From: Serinus canaria
Lineage: Eukaryota; Chordata; Aves; Passeriformes; Fringillidae
Direction: 5' to 3'
DNA: 64,000 nucleotides
Assembly (NCBI RefSeq): GCF_022539315.1
Contig: NC_066332.1
Coordinates: 3,863,001-3,927,000, forward strand
Under the pieces are notes generated by a model. The model was not told the origin of the DNA and searched no databases. It was given only the letters and a program-made list of their open reading frames with translations. Every line of letters begins with the position of its first letter. The stretch's first letter is position 1. Positions 12,697 to 26,874 of this stretch are shown here, one piece after another. A program made the translations under genes and the position numbers.

Positions 12697-12720
12697 ATGG
12701 CTGTGTGAAAACACAGCCAT
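12697..12720. other. Perfect 10-bp inverted repeat with GAAA loop
   Basis: ATGGCTGTGT at 12697-12706 is the exact reverse complement of ACACAGCCAT at 12711-12720. The four bases between them are GAAA, a GNRA-type tetraloop on the sense strand. In the SSH2 pre-mRNA this would fold into a stable hairpin. A function is not implied; chance occurrence in a 64-kb window is plausible. Confidence 0.6.
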
Positions 12721-15700
12721 GTGCTTTCCCAGAAGTTTGGGTAGTAGTCCATCTTCATCTTGACCTGCCTGATGCCAAAGCTGAGTGACCATAATGAGAT
12801 TAAACCCTGGCAGAACAACCCTGGAGGCTTCCTCCCCTCCTGTAGCTTGAGGTCAGCTACAGTAACTGCAACTTCCTCTTACACCCACACAAAGGGTGTG
12901 CATTTGGGCAACACTGGACTCATGGTGACCCCAAGTACTTGCCTATTATTTTATAAACTTGAAGAAACTTTGTATTTTCCTTTAATTACAGTAGTAGCAT
13001 ATTCTAGATGCAACTGTCTGAGCACATCAACATGTGTCTGATCATTTATTTGAAACATGGGCATGGGAGAAACAGTTTGTTAGAAGGGTTCATGTGCATT
13101 TGTGCAGAAATAGTTTTGTCTTCCTCCCTCCACCCAGTATTTTCTGCCTGTTACTGCACATTGCAGGATTGTTAGTTTTGGATTCTGTTCCTTCTGAATA
13201 CAAGTCTTTATGGAGCTGCCCATAATGTTGCCCTTTTCTTTCAAGAAACACTGCTGCTTACTTAAGACAGAGGAAGATGCTGTGTGTTACAGGGCTGTAA
13301 CGATGCCTGAATTGCAAACTGTTGTGAAACTAAAGAATGGTATTGTGCAAAACAGAGTGGAAAAACGGCTGCTGATGAGCACAGAAAGCTGAGGCAGCGA
13401 GAAGCCCTACTTAAAGAGCAAGAGGAGAAGCTGGGTTTGAAGAACAAGCAGTAGAAAACAAGATAGGAAGGCTCCGTTCCTGCAGGAGTAAATGATCCCT
13501 TGGAGCCAAGGAGGCTGTTTGATGTGAACTCTGTGCAAAGTTCAGTGAAGGCAATGCTGCTTCTTCCTCCTCCTTGTTTACAAGAAGCTGGCATGATTTC
13601 AGAATCAACTACTAAAACATCCTTGGTGGGAGAAGAATTGGAATGACAAAATACTTCTTTGCATCTAGAAAGTTATTGCTACATCAGTAACTGTTGAAGC
13701 TGGCTGAGTGGCTGCTGCCTGGTTTTGGTTAATGTCAGGAATTGTGCTGGTGGGAAGTGAGTCCTGGGGTGGGACTGTGCAGTCCCCGTTGTGCCTCAGC
13801 ACAGTTCTCAGCATACTTCAGATGCTGCCTCTGCAAAATGATGAAATAAACTTCCTCTTTTCCCAGTAAAATACCTGTGTTACACACATCATGGAGCTGT
13901 TTTTGTCCATCCTTACGTAAAAATAACAAGGGTTGTGCAGAAAACATGCAGGGCATGGAAATGGAGAGCTGAGCCCCATCTATCCTCTGCTGCTGAAGGG
14001 TGGGAGGAGGTAGGGAAGCATGGAAAAGAGGAAAACAGCTTTGCCTGTGCCTGTTTTGATACTGAAGAGCTCTTCCCAGTGATCTGAGAAGGGGGTGGGG
14101 AGAGAACCAGATGCTCTTAGGAAGTTCATACCATTGTTAATAATGTAATTCACAGATGGTGGTGAAGGCCTTGAAGAGGCTTTCATGCAGTACTTACGCT
14201 CTGTAACAGTTCATCACATAAGGGCTCACAAATAGAGATGACTTAATCCCAAGGATGAGTCTACAGTGATCTGTTTGATGGTAGGCCTGCAGATCACTGC
14301 AACCTTTTTAAACAGTTAAGAGCCTTCAGGATCCCTGGATGTTGAGTACTAGAATTGGACCAATCCCTAATTAAATTGTCAGGATAAAATGTTCGTATAG
14401 CTTTGAGACTTTTCCAATTAAAATGGCTCTTGAAATTAAAACACAAGTTCCTTTGTCTTGGTACAGAAATCAATACAGGTAAAGCATGAACATCAGTTTA
14501 TACAAGGACATCTTGTTAAGAGGCAGTTCTGCTTTTATTTCCATTTGTCTGCTTGGAGCTGGAAGCAGAGCTTGTGTGTGTTCTCAATAGCTGTCAATAC
14601 TTTGTGACAGCTAAGGATGATTGTGCCTTGCATCCTCCTGTTGAAAAAGAAGTCACTCATACCTACCAGCTTTACAGCAAATGTACAGGCTGCTGGTTTT
14701 CAGACATGTAGAATCAGGAAAGATTTAGCTCAAGTGCTTGCAATAAAATTCAATATTTGTATGTTTGTGAGAGGCTTAGTGATAAGATCTTCACTGGCTG
14801 CTGGTCAGCTTTTGCTGTAAGCTGTGTAACTACAAGTATTTATCAGGGACTTGTAAGCAATACTGGCTTGCATGTGTAGCACTAGAAATCAAAAGTTTCA
14901 AATAACATGAGAACTGATCTTGGCTTTGTTGTTTGTTGCTGTCTTTTCAAGTGCAGCTTCTCCTTCTCTAAGAGACATTCCCATTGTGGCTTTTATTATT
15001 ATTAACTTCTTCAAGTTTAAATTGAGTTTAGTAAATTGACTTCTTGTGATGTTTGTCATGTGATGGTTTATGAGCTCTCAAGAATGTGCTCCTGTGACTT
15101 AGCCATGTATTTGCCTGTACCAATGCAGGCTGTATCATGTGTTCTTGTTGGTCTTGCATTTTGAGCTAAGTAGTGGAGGGGGTTGGAAGGGAAAAAAAAA
15201 GAAGTGGGGGGGAACTAATTCAGGGCTAAGCTACCAGAAATTCTCAGACTGCTTAAATTGTGACCTTGTTCCCTAGTTAAATGCAACCCAGGGTTTTCGG
15301 CCTCTTCCATAGTTTCACAGAAGTGTTTTGTGCATTAAAAGCCGAGTTTTTCTCTTACTACCCTTGTTAAAAACCAGGAAAACCCAATGCTTTGGTAAAA
15401 GAAATACCTTGACATCTTGGGAGAAAAGATTTTTTTAATCCTTGGTGGGTGGGTGTGCCTTAACTGAGAAAGTTAGAAACTGTCTTTCTGATCCACATTT
15501 TTTTTGCATATATCAACTGTGGCATCTGTAAAGCAATATCTTTATTACTGCAGTAAAATGAACAAAGTTTAAATGACTGCATCTGTGCCAAGAATTTTTG
15601 GTTTCTCCACGATGGCCAAAGTTTTGGAGCATTAAAAATGCTATCAGTGAGTCTCCAGCTCCTTGTCCCATTGCCTGCCTGTGATGGCTGTGTCCAGTGG

Positions 15701-18700
15701 AAGCAGAGCCCTCCCAGGACTGAGGACTCACAGGGTTTGTTTTAGGTTTGTTTTAAGCAGCACTTTCCAGCATTGGACATCCTTCTATTTATTTTCCTGA
15801 CACCATGTAATGCTGGTTTTCACTTATATATACATACACATACATTTATGTATATGTGCTGCTACTGCTGTTGAATCCTCTGCATTTCCCCCTCTGCATT
15901 TGTGTAAATCATGTTCCAGCACAGCTGTACCTTATACAGTTCCCATACTGTGAGGTTTTTTTGTAGCTTTTATGTCTGCGTGGGCTAAGCATTTCTTCAG
16001 ATTTGAATCCAACATCAAAGTAACATTGGTTTAATACAATGTTTTTATATCACCTTTTTTCCTCCAAGTTGGATTTTATTTTCAGCTCTGACTCTCTTAT
16101 TTTTGCTGCATAATTTGAGACTTTTTGCTTGCTCTTCACATTATTTAAAAAAAAAACCCAACCCACACATAAAACTCTGTTTTCCTTAGCTCATACAGTA
16201 TTTCCACTTGGCTCAGAAGATGTGGATTTGTGAGCTGAGGGAATCCTCGTTTGGCTGGTCATCCAAGCTTTCTTCAAGAGCATTAGAAGGATCTACAGCT
16301 TAAGTTCATCAGAGGGATGACCTGCTCTTGTTTTAATGAGATTTATTATACCTGTACCTGTTGGATTCTGTGGTTTTGATCTTCAAAATGATCTGAATAA
16401 ACCTGTTAGTGAAAGCAAAACCTTTGACAGAAAACTGACTCTACTCAATCTGCCCCGCGTTTGGATTATTGATTTTTGGAATTAAAATAATGTCTGTTGT
16501 GGCATTGGCATGGAACTTCTGTGAGATGTTTGGCAAAATGCTTGTGTTTTCTACTCCTCCAGTCCCCCTCCTCAGAAAACCACACTGATCAAACCCTGAT
16601 ATCACAGTCCAGGCTTGGAGAGGGTGGAAGAAACAAATCTGGATGTGGGAGTTGATGGATGATTGTGTGTGGATGTTATGGATACAGCTGCATTCCTAAC
16701 ACATGCAGGAGAGATTGGGAGGGGTCGGTCTTGGCCAAACGTAAATGTGTATTTTCCCTAAAACTGCCTTTGTTTTTCATGAAAGCTTAACAGCATTTAG
16801 TGTTTTGAGTTTTGTTAGCTTAAAGAACCTGAGGGTTCTCGATTTACTCCAAAATGAGTTTCTGTGAACTTTCAGCTTGTCAAATATCTGTGGTCCTCCG
16901 GGGCCTGGAAGGGGATCCAGAGGCTCTGGAGGGGTATAGATGTGCACTGGTTATAGTTGAGTGAAGGCAGCCCTGGGGAGCAACACGAGCAGGGAAAGTG
17001 GTGTCTGGAATGAGAGTATCTGGGTCAGCCTCCTCCGGAGCTGCAGGACACGTGAGATGCTGCTCTAGTCTGGTTTAACTTCTTTCAGTGTGGTGACTTC
17101 TACAGAAGTTTAACACAGCTCTAGAAGATGCAGGTTGACAGGCCTGCAGCAGAGGTGGCCAGTGAACGCAGAGATTTGACTTGTTCCATCAAGATTTGGT
17201 AAGCCTGATGACTGGGTGATCTCTGGAGCCGTGAAGAGGAATGTGGCCTGTCAATAACAGAACTCATCAACTTTCCTGTGCTGGCACTGGGATTTTGGAC
17301 ATGCAGCACTCAAGTCTGAGACAAATGCATTGCTGGGTGTAACGCCTTTCCTTTTTTTTATTTGTACCTATTAATGGAAGCGGAGAGCATAATGTAATCT
17401 TAAAATAGCTCCTCCGTGAATGCAGAAACATTCCACTTCTGACTAATTGGCCATTCAGAATGAGCATTTAAATATGCACCAGAGACTGAGCGGCGGCTTT
17501 CCATATCCACGTGAATGGAGCTGGAAACGTGCTGCACTGCAGAGCTGTGCAGGCTCCTTGCTTTGTCCTCCTACCCCACACTCTTCGCTCAGTGTGACTG
17601 CTCTACCCTGAGAAGCAGAATGCATGTCCTGCTTGCTGTCTCTTTGGTTAGGCAGCAAGCTGAGGGGGCTGTTCATTTTCTCTACTCTCGAGACTAAGGA
17701 TCTTGGAAGCACTAGGCTGATAAACAGTCCTCAAAACCAGATTTCTCTTTCTCTTGGTTGTGAATGACCAGGAACACAAAGAGCTTATGGTCTGAGTCCT
17801 GGCTCCAGTGCATGCCTTGGACAGTTTGGCATGCACCAGGGAGCCCATGTGCAGTGTTTTGACTCTGGCAGGCAGGGACTGCTGCCCCAGAGTGTCTGGC
17901 CCAGCTTCACAATGAGAGTATGGCACACAGATACACATGGGGGCTGCAGGGGCAGGATCCACGTGGTCAGTTGTGTCACTGACCTAAAACCTGTCCCAGC
18001 TTAAGAACTTCTCTTGCACATCCACTTGCCACCTGCCCAGAGGATGGTGCTATGCAGGGCTCTTTCCCAGGGGACTAGTGCCACTGGAAGGGGGTAGGTC
18101 TCACCTGTCAGAAGAGGGCACACTTTGATTCAGCCACTTGATTCACTTTCTTTGCACTATAGGAGTGAAATTCCTCTGTGCCTTCACTGGGTGTGTTTTG
18201 TTTTCTGCTGAGCAAATACACGTCGTTGCTGGGTCAGACTGTTGATGTTTTGTGCGTAGTGAGACCGACCTCATGGTCTGCATGTGCCGGACTGTGTATG
18301 GCACGGGCCTCTCCTGGCAGGCTGAGGGTGAGGGCTGGCTCCCTGTCCTACTGCTGCTTTCACTCTCCTGCCCATGGGCTCAGTGCCAAGGGAGCTGCCT
18401 GGGCCAGACCAGCCAAGCAGGGTCTACAGAGGTGATTTTCTTTCTCTGATCTGTGTTGCTTTTCCAAATCCCATATGGCCTATATGGCTGTAATTGTAGC
18501 TCATTTAGAGCTGACCTCAAAGGCAAGTTCTCCTTTCCTCCCAAAAAGGAGAGGTTTTCGCATAAGGGCTTACTCTGGTTTAAGGCTGCTTTATCTTAGT
18601 ATAACATAAACCTGTTTCTAGTTATCTTAAGGCAGAAAGCAACTAGAGGATTTGGATTGGACTGGATGATTGATTCCTGCTGATTTAAGCAATCCATAAG

Positions 18701-21700
18701 GAGTGCCTTTTGCCCTTACCTAGCTAATCTTGATTTCCTTTTCTGGCGTAGGCAGCAACAAGAACTTTACGCTGTCTTTTGCAGTGGGACAGAGTTCTGG
18801 GAGGTGCAGTACTCTGAGCATTGGCTTCTGCAGCTCTGCTCTTCAGGTGGTTATTTATGCAAGGCGCTAGCCAAAGGGAAAGGAGAGTTTTAACTGGATT
18901 AACCTCAAGAAGAGAGTGTGGGGATTTAGGGATTAAGGAACCAAAAGCAGCCAGCAATCAGTGACTTAAAATCTGCAGTAGAGAGCCAGTCTCTATAAAC
19001 AGGGAATACAGTCCTTTCTTACCTGCACAGCATTGAGACTGGCAGTGTTTCTGCCTTTGAGGATGGTCTTAAGGGTGCAGGGTTGGTTTAGGGTGTTTTC
19101 TCTGAAGACTTGTGTACTGATGGGAAATTATTCACAATTGGTAATTCTTTAAGAAAAAAAACTGGTAAAGGACTGAGTGCTCAGATGAGATCTCAAACCT
19201 GGCATTGGGAATGTTTGTTGGTGGCTTGTTCCAACATAATGAGAACATCTGGTTTCCATAGACTTGTAACTCTTGTAGTTTCATGCACACCCCTTTTACA
19301 CCTTCTACCCTTGCCTTTAAAGTGTTTCTGTTGTCCCATATATATTTTTTTTCCACTGATGCTGTTATGTATCCCCTGCAGGGAAAATCCTGCTAGATTA
19401 CCGGATTGATAGAAAGATTTGGAGGCGCGGGGGAGATCAACAAAAACCTGTTACTAAGGAGACACGAGTTTTAGCATTGAGTCTCTAATGGCCAGTCTGC
19501 CGAAGGGGAAACAGATGGCACAAAGGAGGCTGGGATTATACAGACAAGTACCACAGGGCTGCAAATCTGATACATCCATTGAACTTCCTGGGGTCAGGCA
19601 AATCCAGCCTTGTGCCAAGACTAATGTGGTTCCTTTGCCTTTGGCACCGTGTTTGTGTCCTTCTGTTAAAGGCTGTTCTGGACAGTGGGCTTCTGCCTCA
19701 AACATTCCTGCCCCAGGGAACAGTGAGGTTTGGCACAGAGTGAGGGCAGGTGGCTGAATGGAAGTGTGTCCCTTTTGACAGGTCAAACTGTACCTGCTGC
19801 CAGTGGTTCTCCCTTCCTGAGAGGAGGAAATAACCAAACATGACCCTGCATTCTGCTTGAGTATATCTTTTCTCCTGATACTGATGCGCTTGTATAGAAA
19901 ATTGACTTCTATCCTGGAAGAATGGGAGGATGGATGGTGGCCACAGTCGCTCCTGCCTTTTGACACAGCCTGGCCTTTATTACAATATAATGTTTCGCAG
20001 AGGCTTGAATTTCAAGAGTGATGCTCCCAGCTGTGTGCTGCTTGCTGGGCTCCTGCTTCCCCGGCTCCTGCCTGCTCCAGAGAGATGTAACACGGCACTG
20101 CTGGTCTGGACAGAGCAGTGGGTAAATAAGCAAAGGCAGAATTCATCCTGGCTGAGGAGAAACAGTGCTGGAGTCGCTTTTGCAAGAGGCTAATTAACAT
20201 CTGGTTTTGTATTTAACTTTCAGGCTGGCTCTAGAGAGTGTTGCAGTAAACAGGACACAGATTCGTTAATAGTGGGAGAGTGCTAAATGACTACAGTGCT
20301 AGAATTAATAGCTTGACAGCATATCCACTTCTCCTCTTCTCTCCTCCCACAGCAATTTGGACTGATACCCAAATAAACAATAACAAATAGATTTTTGGAG
20401 GAGCTGGCTGGGAGAAATAACAAAAGTCAAGGGGCACTTGTTATGCAACATTGTTCTGCTAGTATTTGACTCATCCAGAAAACCCTGTTCTACTCCCTAG
20501 CTTCATTTTCCTTTTTCTTTTTTTTTTTCTTCAGCCTCTGTTGAGGAGGTGTTATATTTGCTGCCTTGCTTTTAGTCCTTCAGAAACTCCCTATACCCTT
20601 GAATCTCCAGTTGCTGTAGGCATGGAGTGCTGGAAGAGTGTAGGCAGGACCCTGCTGCAGAGAAATGGCGTGCGAGAGCCTATAAACCAGCTTGGGTCAG
20701 GCAAGAAAATTGCTCTGGCTTTAATTCCAACCATATGAGACTAATACCTGGGTGTATTTTGTCAAGAAGTGAGGGAATCTGAGTAGTTTATAAGCATTAT
20801 GTCCCAGTTCTAGCAGCAGTAGTCCCCTGCCGGAAGTGGGGCAGCTGGGAGGCTGCTGTGCACCCCGGGGATGGCGGATGTGAACAAGGAGTACGCTCTG
20901 TACCTTATGATTCTCTCTGCAGTGTCTTGCCAGGGAATATCTTCAGGCGTTCCTTTCCCTCTGCTCTCCACAGACTCTGCTTTGTGTCCTGCATGCACAG
21001 AAAGCTGTCCCAGCAATTCCTTTTGAAGTTTTGCCTGAAACACTTGGGGGTTTTTCCTTACCCAAACAGAGGCTAGAGGTGAAGGGACTTTGCTGCCAAT
21101 TCCTGTTCTGATCTAGAGTCTAAACTCCTGCTGTTAAAGCTCTACCAGCCACTTCTGTTCTAGATATGTCACTGCAATAGAGCAGAGCCTCCCCGGCTGT
21201 GCTCCTGCTTGAATCCAGGGTTATGCAATAGCAGCCTGCGAGTGCCAACGCAGATGCTGCTGCATCCAGACACGCTGTACAATGTAGTTGCTTGGATACC
21301 CCTTTTTTTTTCTTGTTATTTTTCTCACAAGTGCTAGGTAACAATTTGCAACTCATAATTACAATGTTGAACACAGATTCAGGTAAAGAATTAGAAATAA
21401 TAATGATTTCCTCTCTGCTTTTTAAAGGTTGAGCATTGTGAAATTTGCAAAGATCGAGTGTTGATTTGTTGTCTTTTCAGAGTCTTTATTTCATCTTCAT
21501 AAGTGTTAAATAACTTCCCCCTTTGAGAATATCTTTCATCCAGAAAATCATCTCCTAATTGTTGATGCAATATGCCAAGATCCCTGAGTGGCCTGGCTGC
21601 TGGTGCTTTTATTTTGGGTAGGTCACGAAGATTTCTGCGCTGCTCCTAATTCTCTGTGTTGTGTGTTCCTTACGTCAAGAGGAGATTTGACAGGGACTTG

Positions 21701-22599
21701 CAGGGATTGGATCTCAGAGGAGCTGAGTGGGTGAGAGTCTCCTGTAGCATTCTGGCAGGGAGAAGGATGCTTTTGTGTTACAGGCAGCCCCTGGGCTCTA
21801 CGAGCTGGTGTGGGGTGAGGGTGCAGCTGAAACACGTCTCAGGGATGGCTGCTTCAATCCGTGACATTTGAGGCAAGCTGTCAAAATGAAAAAACTGTGC
21901 CTGGTTATGCTGCTGACCAGGAATTAGACTTTTAACAAGAGAGCTGTGCTGGCACAGCTTCATTTTATGGACATAGCTATGACATAAGTGGGAGTGGTAT
22001 CCAAATAGCTCTATTCTTGTTCCATTATGGGAATAATATATTTCATGTATGTTGCAGGTGGATCAACATTGTTTTAGTGACCCTACTGTACATTCTGTAA
22101 GAGTCAAAGCTCTGGAGTTACAACTTGATCAGAGCCCTAGAATAACTCCCTGATTTTTAATTGAGATAACTCCTGCAGGGATACAAATGAGTGTGCACCA
22201 AGGTAAACTAGATGCTAACAGGAAGATGGCTGATTGCAAGACAAAGACCCTTCCCTTTGTGGTGTACCTCCCTTCCTTCCACCCTCCTCCTCCTAAAATA
22301 GCCTTTCAGCATGAGTGAAAACCAAATATTTTCCTCTCTTAAAAACACTTTTAAATGCTTGTTCTTGTCAATGGGAAAGTAATTTAACCCAGAAGCTGGT
22401 GTTGTGCATCTGCCATGTCTGATCTATGTCCCTATTCCATGTAATGCTTTCCTGCTGCCCATGGGTGGTAAAAGAGTATCAGCTGCAGTCCCAGGTCTCC
22501 AACTTCCCTGCATATGGCTCATTAGCCAGTTTGCTTTTCAGGCTCCTTCAATCTTCTTTAATTCTGCTGCCACGTTTATAATGCAGCAGTTGAGGAGAG

Positions 22600-22751
22600 T
22601 CTCTCTCTCTCTCTCTCTCTATCTCTATCTCTATCTCTCTATCTCTCTATCTCTCTATCTCTCTATCTCTATCTCTAATCTCTATCTATCTCTATCTATC
22701 TCTATCTCTATCCCCCTCCCTCTCTATCCCCCTCCCTCTCTCCCCCCCTCC
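22600..22751. repeat. Compound (CT)n / (TCTCTA)n / (CCCTCT)n microsatellite
   Basis: About 150 bp of almost pure pyrimidine on the + strand. A (TC)n block occupies 22600-22620, then interspersed TCTCTA, TATCTC and CTATCTAT units run to about 22710, then CCCCCTCCCTCTCTAT units to 22751. The purine/pyrimidine asymmetry could allow triplex DNA. An ORF reading it as repeated Ser-Leu-Tyr-Ile is an artefact. Confidence 0.95.
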
Positions 22752-25700
22752 AGCTGGAAACAGGCCCAGCTTCTGAGGTGAAGGTGTCAACCCTGTGGGT
22801 GACGAGGTGCATAGCCAGGGCTGCTCTGGAGGGCATTGGGAGGTTGAGTAAGGGCTGTGTTTTAACAGGCAGTGACTGGAGAGGGTCTGAGGTGTGAATG
22901 TCCATCGTGCTTAGTGGCAGAGGGACAATTGACTGCAGGTAAATGTGTCAGCCTGCATGAGTGGTTAATGAGTGGCTGCTCGTTGTGGTAACCTGTGGAG
23001 CTGGGATTTCATTTTAATCACAGACTGTTGGCTGTGTAGAAGCCCTGCCCTGAGATTCACCAGTGTACACATGCATATCTTTGACTTGGTCTTAGTCAAA
23101 CTATACCCTTGACGTCAGCAACAGTGCCCAGTATGAAAACTGGAGTTCCAGTGCCTGTGTTTATACAGCCACTGAGTCTTCTCACACTTGGCCCATTACC
23201 ATAAGCATTTGTTACTGTTCTAGGGAAAAAAATGCTCCTAGCTTTTAAGATTTCCAGTTGACAATGTCTCTAGCTTTGCCTAAAGGGAGATTAAGCAGGT
23301 ACCTTTAGGGTTCTGGTAGACATTAAATCCATTAAAGCATCGTAATTACATTAAATACCTGTCTTTTCTGTCATACTTGCAGGGTGCCTTCTGAAAGTCA
23401 GGGGGAAGGTCTGTTCAGGGAGACAAAAGTTCTGCTGGGTTTTTTTCCTTAGTGTCTCTAAGTGGCTAGAGATGATGTGCTACTACATAGTTTTAGAGAA
23501 ATTATATTAATACATGTTTGATGTAGGGATATTTAAAGTGAGTATCTGCAATGTATGGGGTTTTTTTCCTTCCCCTTAGGTGGGTCTCTGGTTAAGGCAA
23601 AAGCTGTTATACTCCTCATCTGGCAGGCTGATTTCACTGCAGAAATTCAGTTGACAGTAATCTGCTTTTTAATCTGTTCTTGTGGTGTAGTGTAGCAGGC
23701 TGTGTCACACTGTATTTCTCATCCTAACTCTTGTTGTACCAGTTGAAGGCTTGTAATTTTTGTCTTGAAGTGTCTGAGTTTTAGTTCTGCAGTTTTTAGT
23801 GAGTGCTAATCTAAACAAGGTTTGCATAAATCTCTTTGCTCCAGCGGGAAGATGAAAGCTTTGATAAGGAACTTGTTTTTTTCTCTCTCCCAAGCAGGAG
23901 CACAATGTCTTTGACCTAAATATACCAATTACTGACATAGCAAAGTAATACAGAAAACAATCTAGAAGGAATGCCAACCTCTGAATGAACACTTGGCTGC
24001 AGAAAGCTACTGCTTATGTGGAACCTCAAATCCAGAAGACATGTGAGGAAGAAAACAGCATTCATTCAAAACATTTCATGCAAATAGTGAAGGGTGAGAA
24101 AGCAATGGCTGGAGAAATCCTTCTTTATCCCTTATCCCCATGGCTCAGGAGAGGTAAAACCTCTATGCAAAACAGTGCAGTTCTCCCCTTTCTTGTTTGT
24201 GGCCTGGTTTGCTCAGCTTCTTGAAGAACTTTTATGTCAAATTTAAAGGCTTCCTGGTAGCAGCTTCTACTTTAAAATGTGTTTGATGGCAGATAGAAGT
24301 ATTTCAAAAAGTAGCAGTCAGCTTCCTCTCAGGAGCATGCTAGGTGACTTTATTAATTAGTTTCATAATTTTTATTCATGATTAAGGTTAACCACCTCCA
24401 GAGACTGATGGAGTCTGAAGTGAACTGGTTTTCAGTTCAGCTTTGAGACCTATCCTCTATGAGTGAGTACTTGCACATTGCAACCACTCTGATGGTTTCC
24501 AAAATACACTGACTAAATTGGTTCACACAAACTGCCACAGATTTCTGGTTCTCCATGTTGCAGCTGTGGAATTTGCAGACTCTGGATGTCCATTTTTTTG
24601 GTGGCTAAGTGACCCTTTTTAGTACCAAACTGCTACTAGACATGGTCAGACTGCAAGTGGTACCTGGTATGGTTCTGCATCTCCCCTCAAACCCTAGTGA
24701 ATTTGTGTGTAGTCTTGGGCTTCTTGCAAGGAAAAGGGAACCTTTTATCAACCCAGGTTTTGGAGTCAGCCCTTATTTCGTTTTCCCAGGCAGTGTTGTT
24801 GCTGGCACTTCAGCCATACTGCAAATGCAGCATGTGTGGGCTTTTTGCTCACACAGTTTATTTAAGAGATTGATACAACTCAGACTACTGCAGAAAAGTC
24901 CCTCTGCTACAGAAATATATAATAGATATTTGGCAGTGCGACTCAAACATTTATCTTGCTTTGTTCCAGCAGATGATTTGAGATTATTGATAGGACCAGC
25001 TCTGTGCATGGTCTGCTGTTGAACAGGAATCTATCAAATATTTCATCTTGGAAGGCATTGAACTTCAATTCTGTGTGATGTCCATGCACAGATCCTCATC
25101 CCTTGGACTTCATAAGTCTCCACTGAGTTGCTCCTCTGGGCATCTGGTGCCAGTTCCATGCAGATGTTGGGTACCCCAGGGCATGTCCACTGCCACCACG
25201 TGTCTGTGTCAGGAGTTGGGTCGAGCCCTAAGGAATCTGATTGTCCATGGATGCTCTTATCTCTGTGTGCCTTGTGTTGCATTAGAGGAGAGGCTGTGGC
25301 TGCAGCAGTGGCACCCTCTGCAAGACTTGACCAGACTGGGTTATCCATGTGTTGGGAAATAGTTGTGGGAGGGTGGCTTTTGTACTGACTTGCTTAGTAT
25401 TTGCTGGCACACGAGGAGAGCTCCCGTATGGAGAAGCATGCAATGCTCTGTGTGGCTGCAGCCCAAACAAAGGGACACTGGGACACCGCTGGATGCTGTG
25501 AAAGGAGCATTTGCATGGTTTAACCACTGGGCTGTGCCTGGTTGCACAGCCTCTGGTTTGACTGAAGCTACTGCCTTCTTCCCAACAAATGCCATGTTCA
25601 GCTCAGAGACACTTCGTGTGTGTCTGAACACCTGGATGGGATGTAGGCAAGGAGCTGGGAGACTGCTCACTAAATTACAGTCTTTTGCTTTGTAGTTCCT

Positions 25701-26874
25701 CCTTTGAGACTGAGTCCAAAGCTGTCCACATGGTGGACGTTTGACCATGTTAAGTGAAAAGCCCCATCTGAATGTTGCTGTGGGTTTAGGGGGAATCTAT
25801 ATTAACTAATTTTCTGTAGTGTCTGAAGTGTTCACCTCACAGCTACAAGTAAGATGTTGACTTAAGGGGTGAAAACTCTCTAAATTGTTGGTGCTCTTTT
25901 GATATTTGCTGGCTGTGACCCTCACTCCTGATAAAAATACTTCCCAGGCATTGTCTATACAGTCAGGTATGTTGGCATAAAATCATACATAGCCAGCAGT
26001 TATTAAATGGGAATCCTTTTAAGCCTTGAAAGATGTTTTTTTAGGGTGTAGTCTGTGTGAAATGTTCCTTGGTTAATAGAAATGTAGTGATTATTAGGTG
26101 CATGACTTAGGCTAATAATCGTATCTTACAGTACAGGAACTTGCTGTGATGTTCCTGATGTTAAATTCAAGCAGACAGCTCCAGTCCCTGTACGTAAGAG
26201 TGAAGATTGAATCTTGTTTATCATTACATCAGTCTGCAAAAAGGAGATTTATAAGAGCAGAATTGTTTGCGTGACATGGAGTGACTCCCATTGTATGGAA
26301 CAGAACAGCTCTCCAAAATTTCTCTCCTCTCCCTTGCCCTTTTGATGACAGATATTTGGCAGTGGATCAAAGCACAAACAGGATTAATGTTTTGCATATT
26401 CTGTCCTACATGGCCTGAAAGGAGCAGAGATGGAATTTTTCATCTTTCACTTTAAACTGCATTTAATATCGTGGCCTAGTTTAGAGCTATGCGACTCATT
26501 CCTTCCATTTCCCCTGAGGCCTCTGTTTCTGGTCAAGGAAAGCAGGGCATGACTCCCTCTGGAGCTCATCAGTGCTGCTCAGCTTCCTCCTCTGTGCAGC
26601 CTGGTGGAGGAGGCTGGTTTGAGGCTGGAGCAAGCCAGCATCAGGAATCTCCAAGGAGCATCTGTGGCAGCTGCCATTTCTTGGGTCTGTCGCTGCAGGC
26701 CCCGGGGAACCCGGAGCTGGGGCAGCATCCAAAGTTCTTGTCACCACCTGTGCAAAGGCAGCTGTAAAAGCTGGAGTACTGTCGCAGGTCACACCTCCAA
26801 ATTGCTGCATTCACTTTCCAAGGATGCTGTCCGAGCATGTTCCTTCTCCAGGATGTCCTCAGAAAGGAATGTTT

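Noticed and set aside
15820..15855. Alternating TATATACATACACATAC text as a hairpin or TATA region
   Set aside because: Imperfect simple sequence with no CpG island, exon or consistent arms.
18640..18690. Possible diverged CR1 3' end (GGATTGGACTGGATGATTGA)
   Set aside because: Resembles the CR1 GGTTGGACTAGATGATCT segment but the following TCTTTTCCAACC part is missing; too little to call.
22404..22781. 125-codon ORF with Ser-Leu-Tyr-Ile repeats
   Set aside because: Direct translation of the TCTCTA microsatellite.
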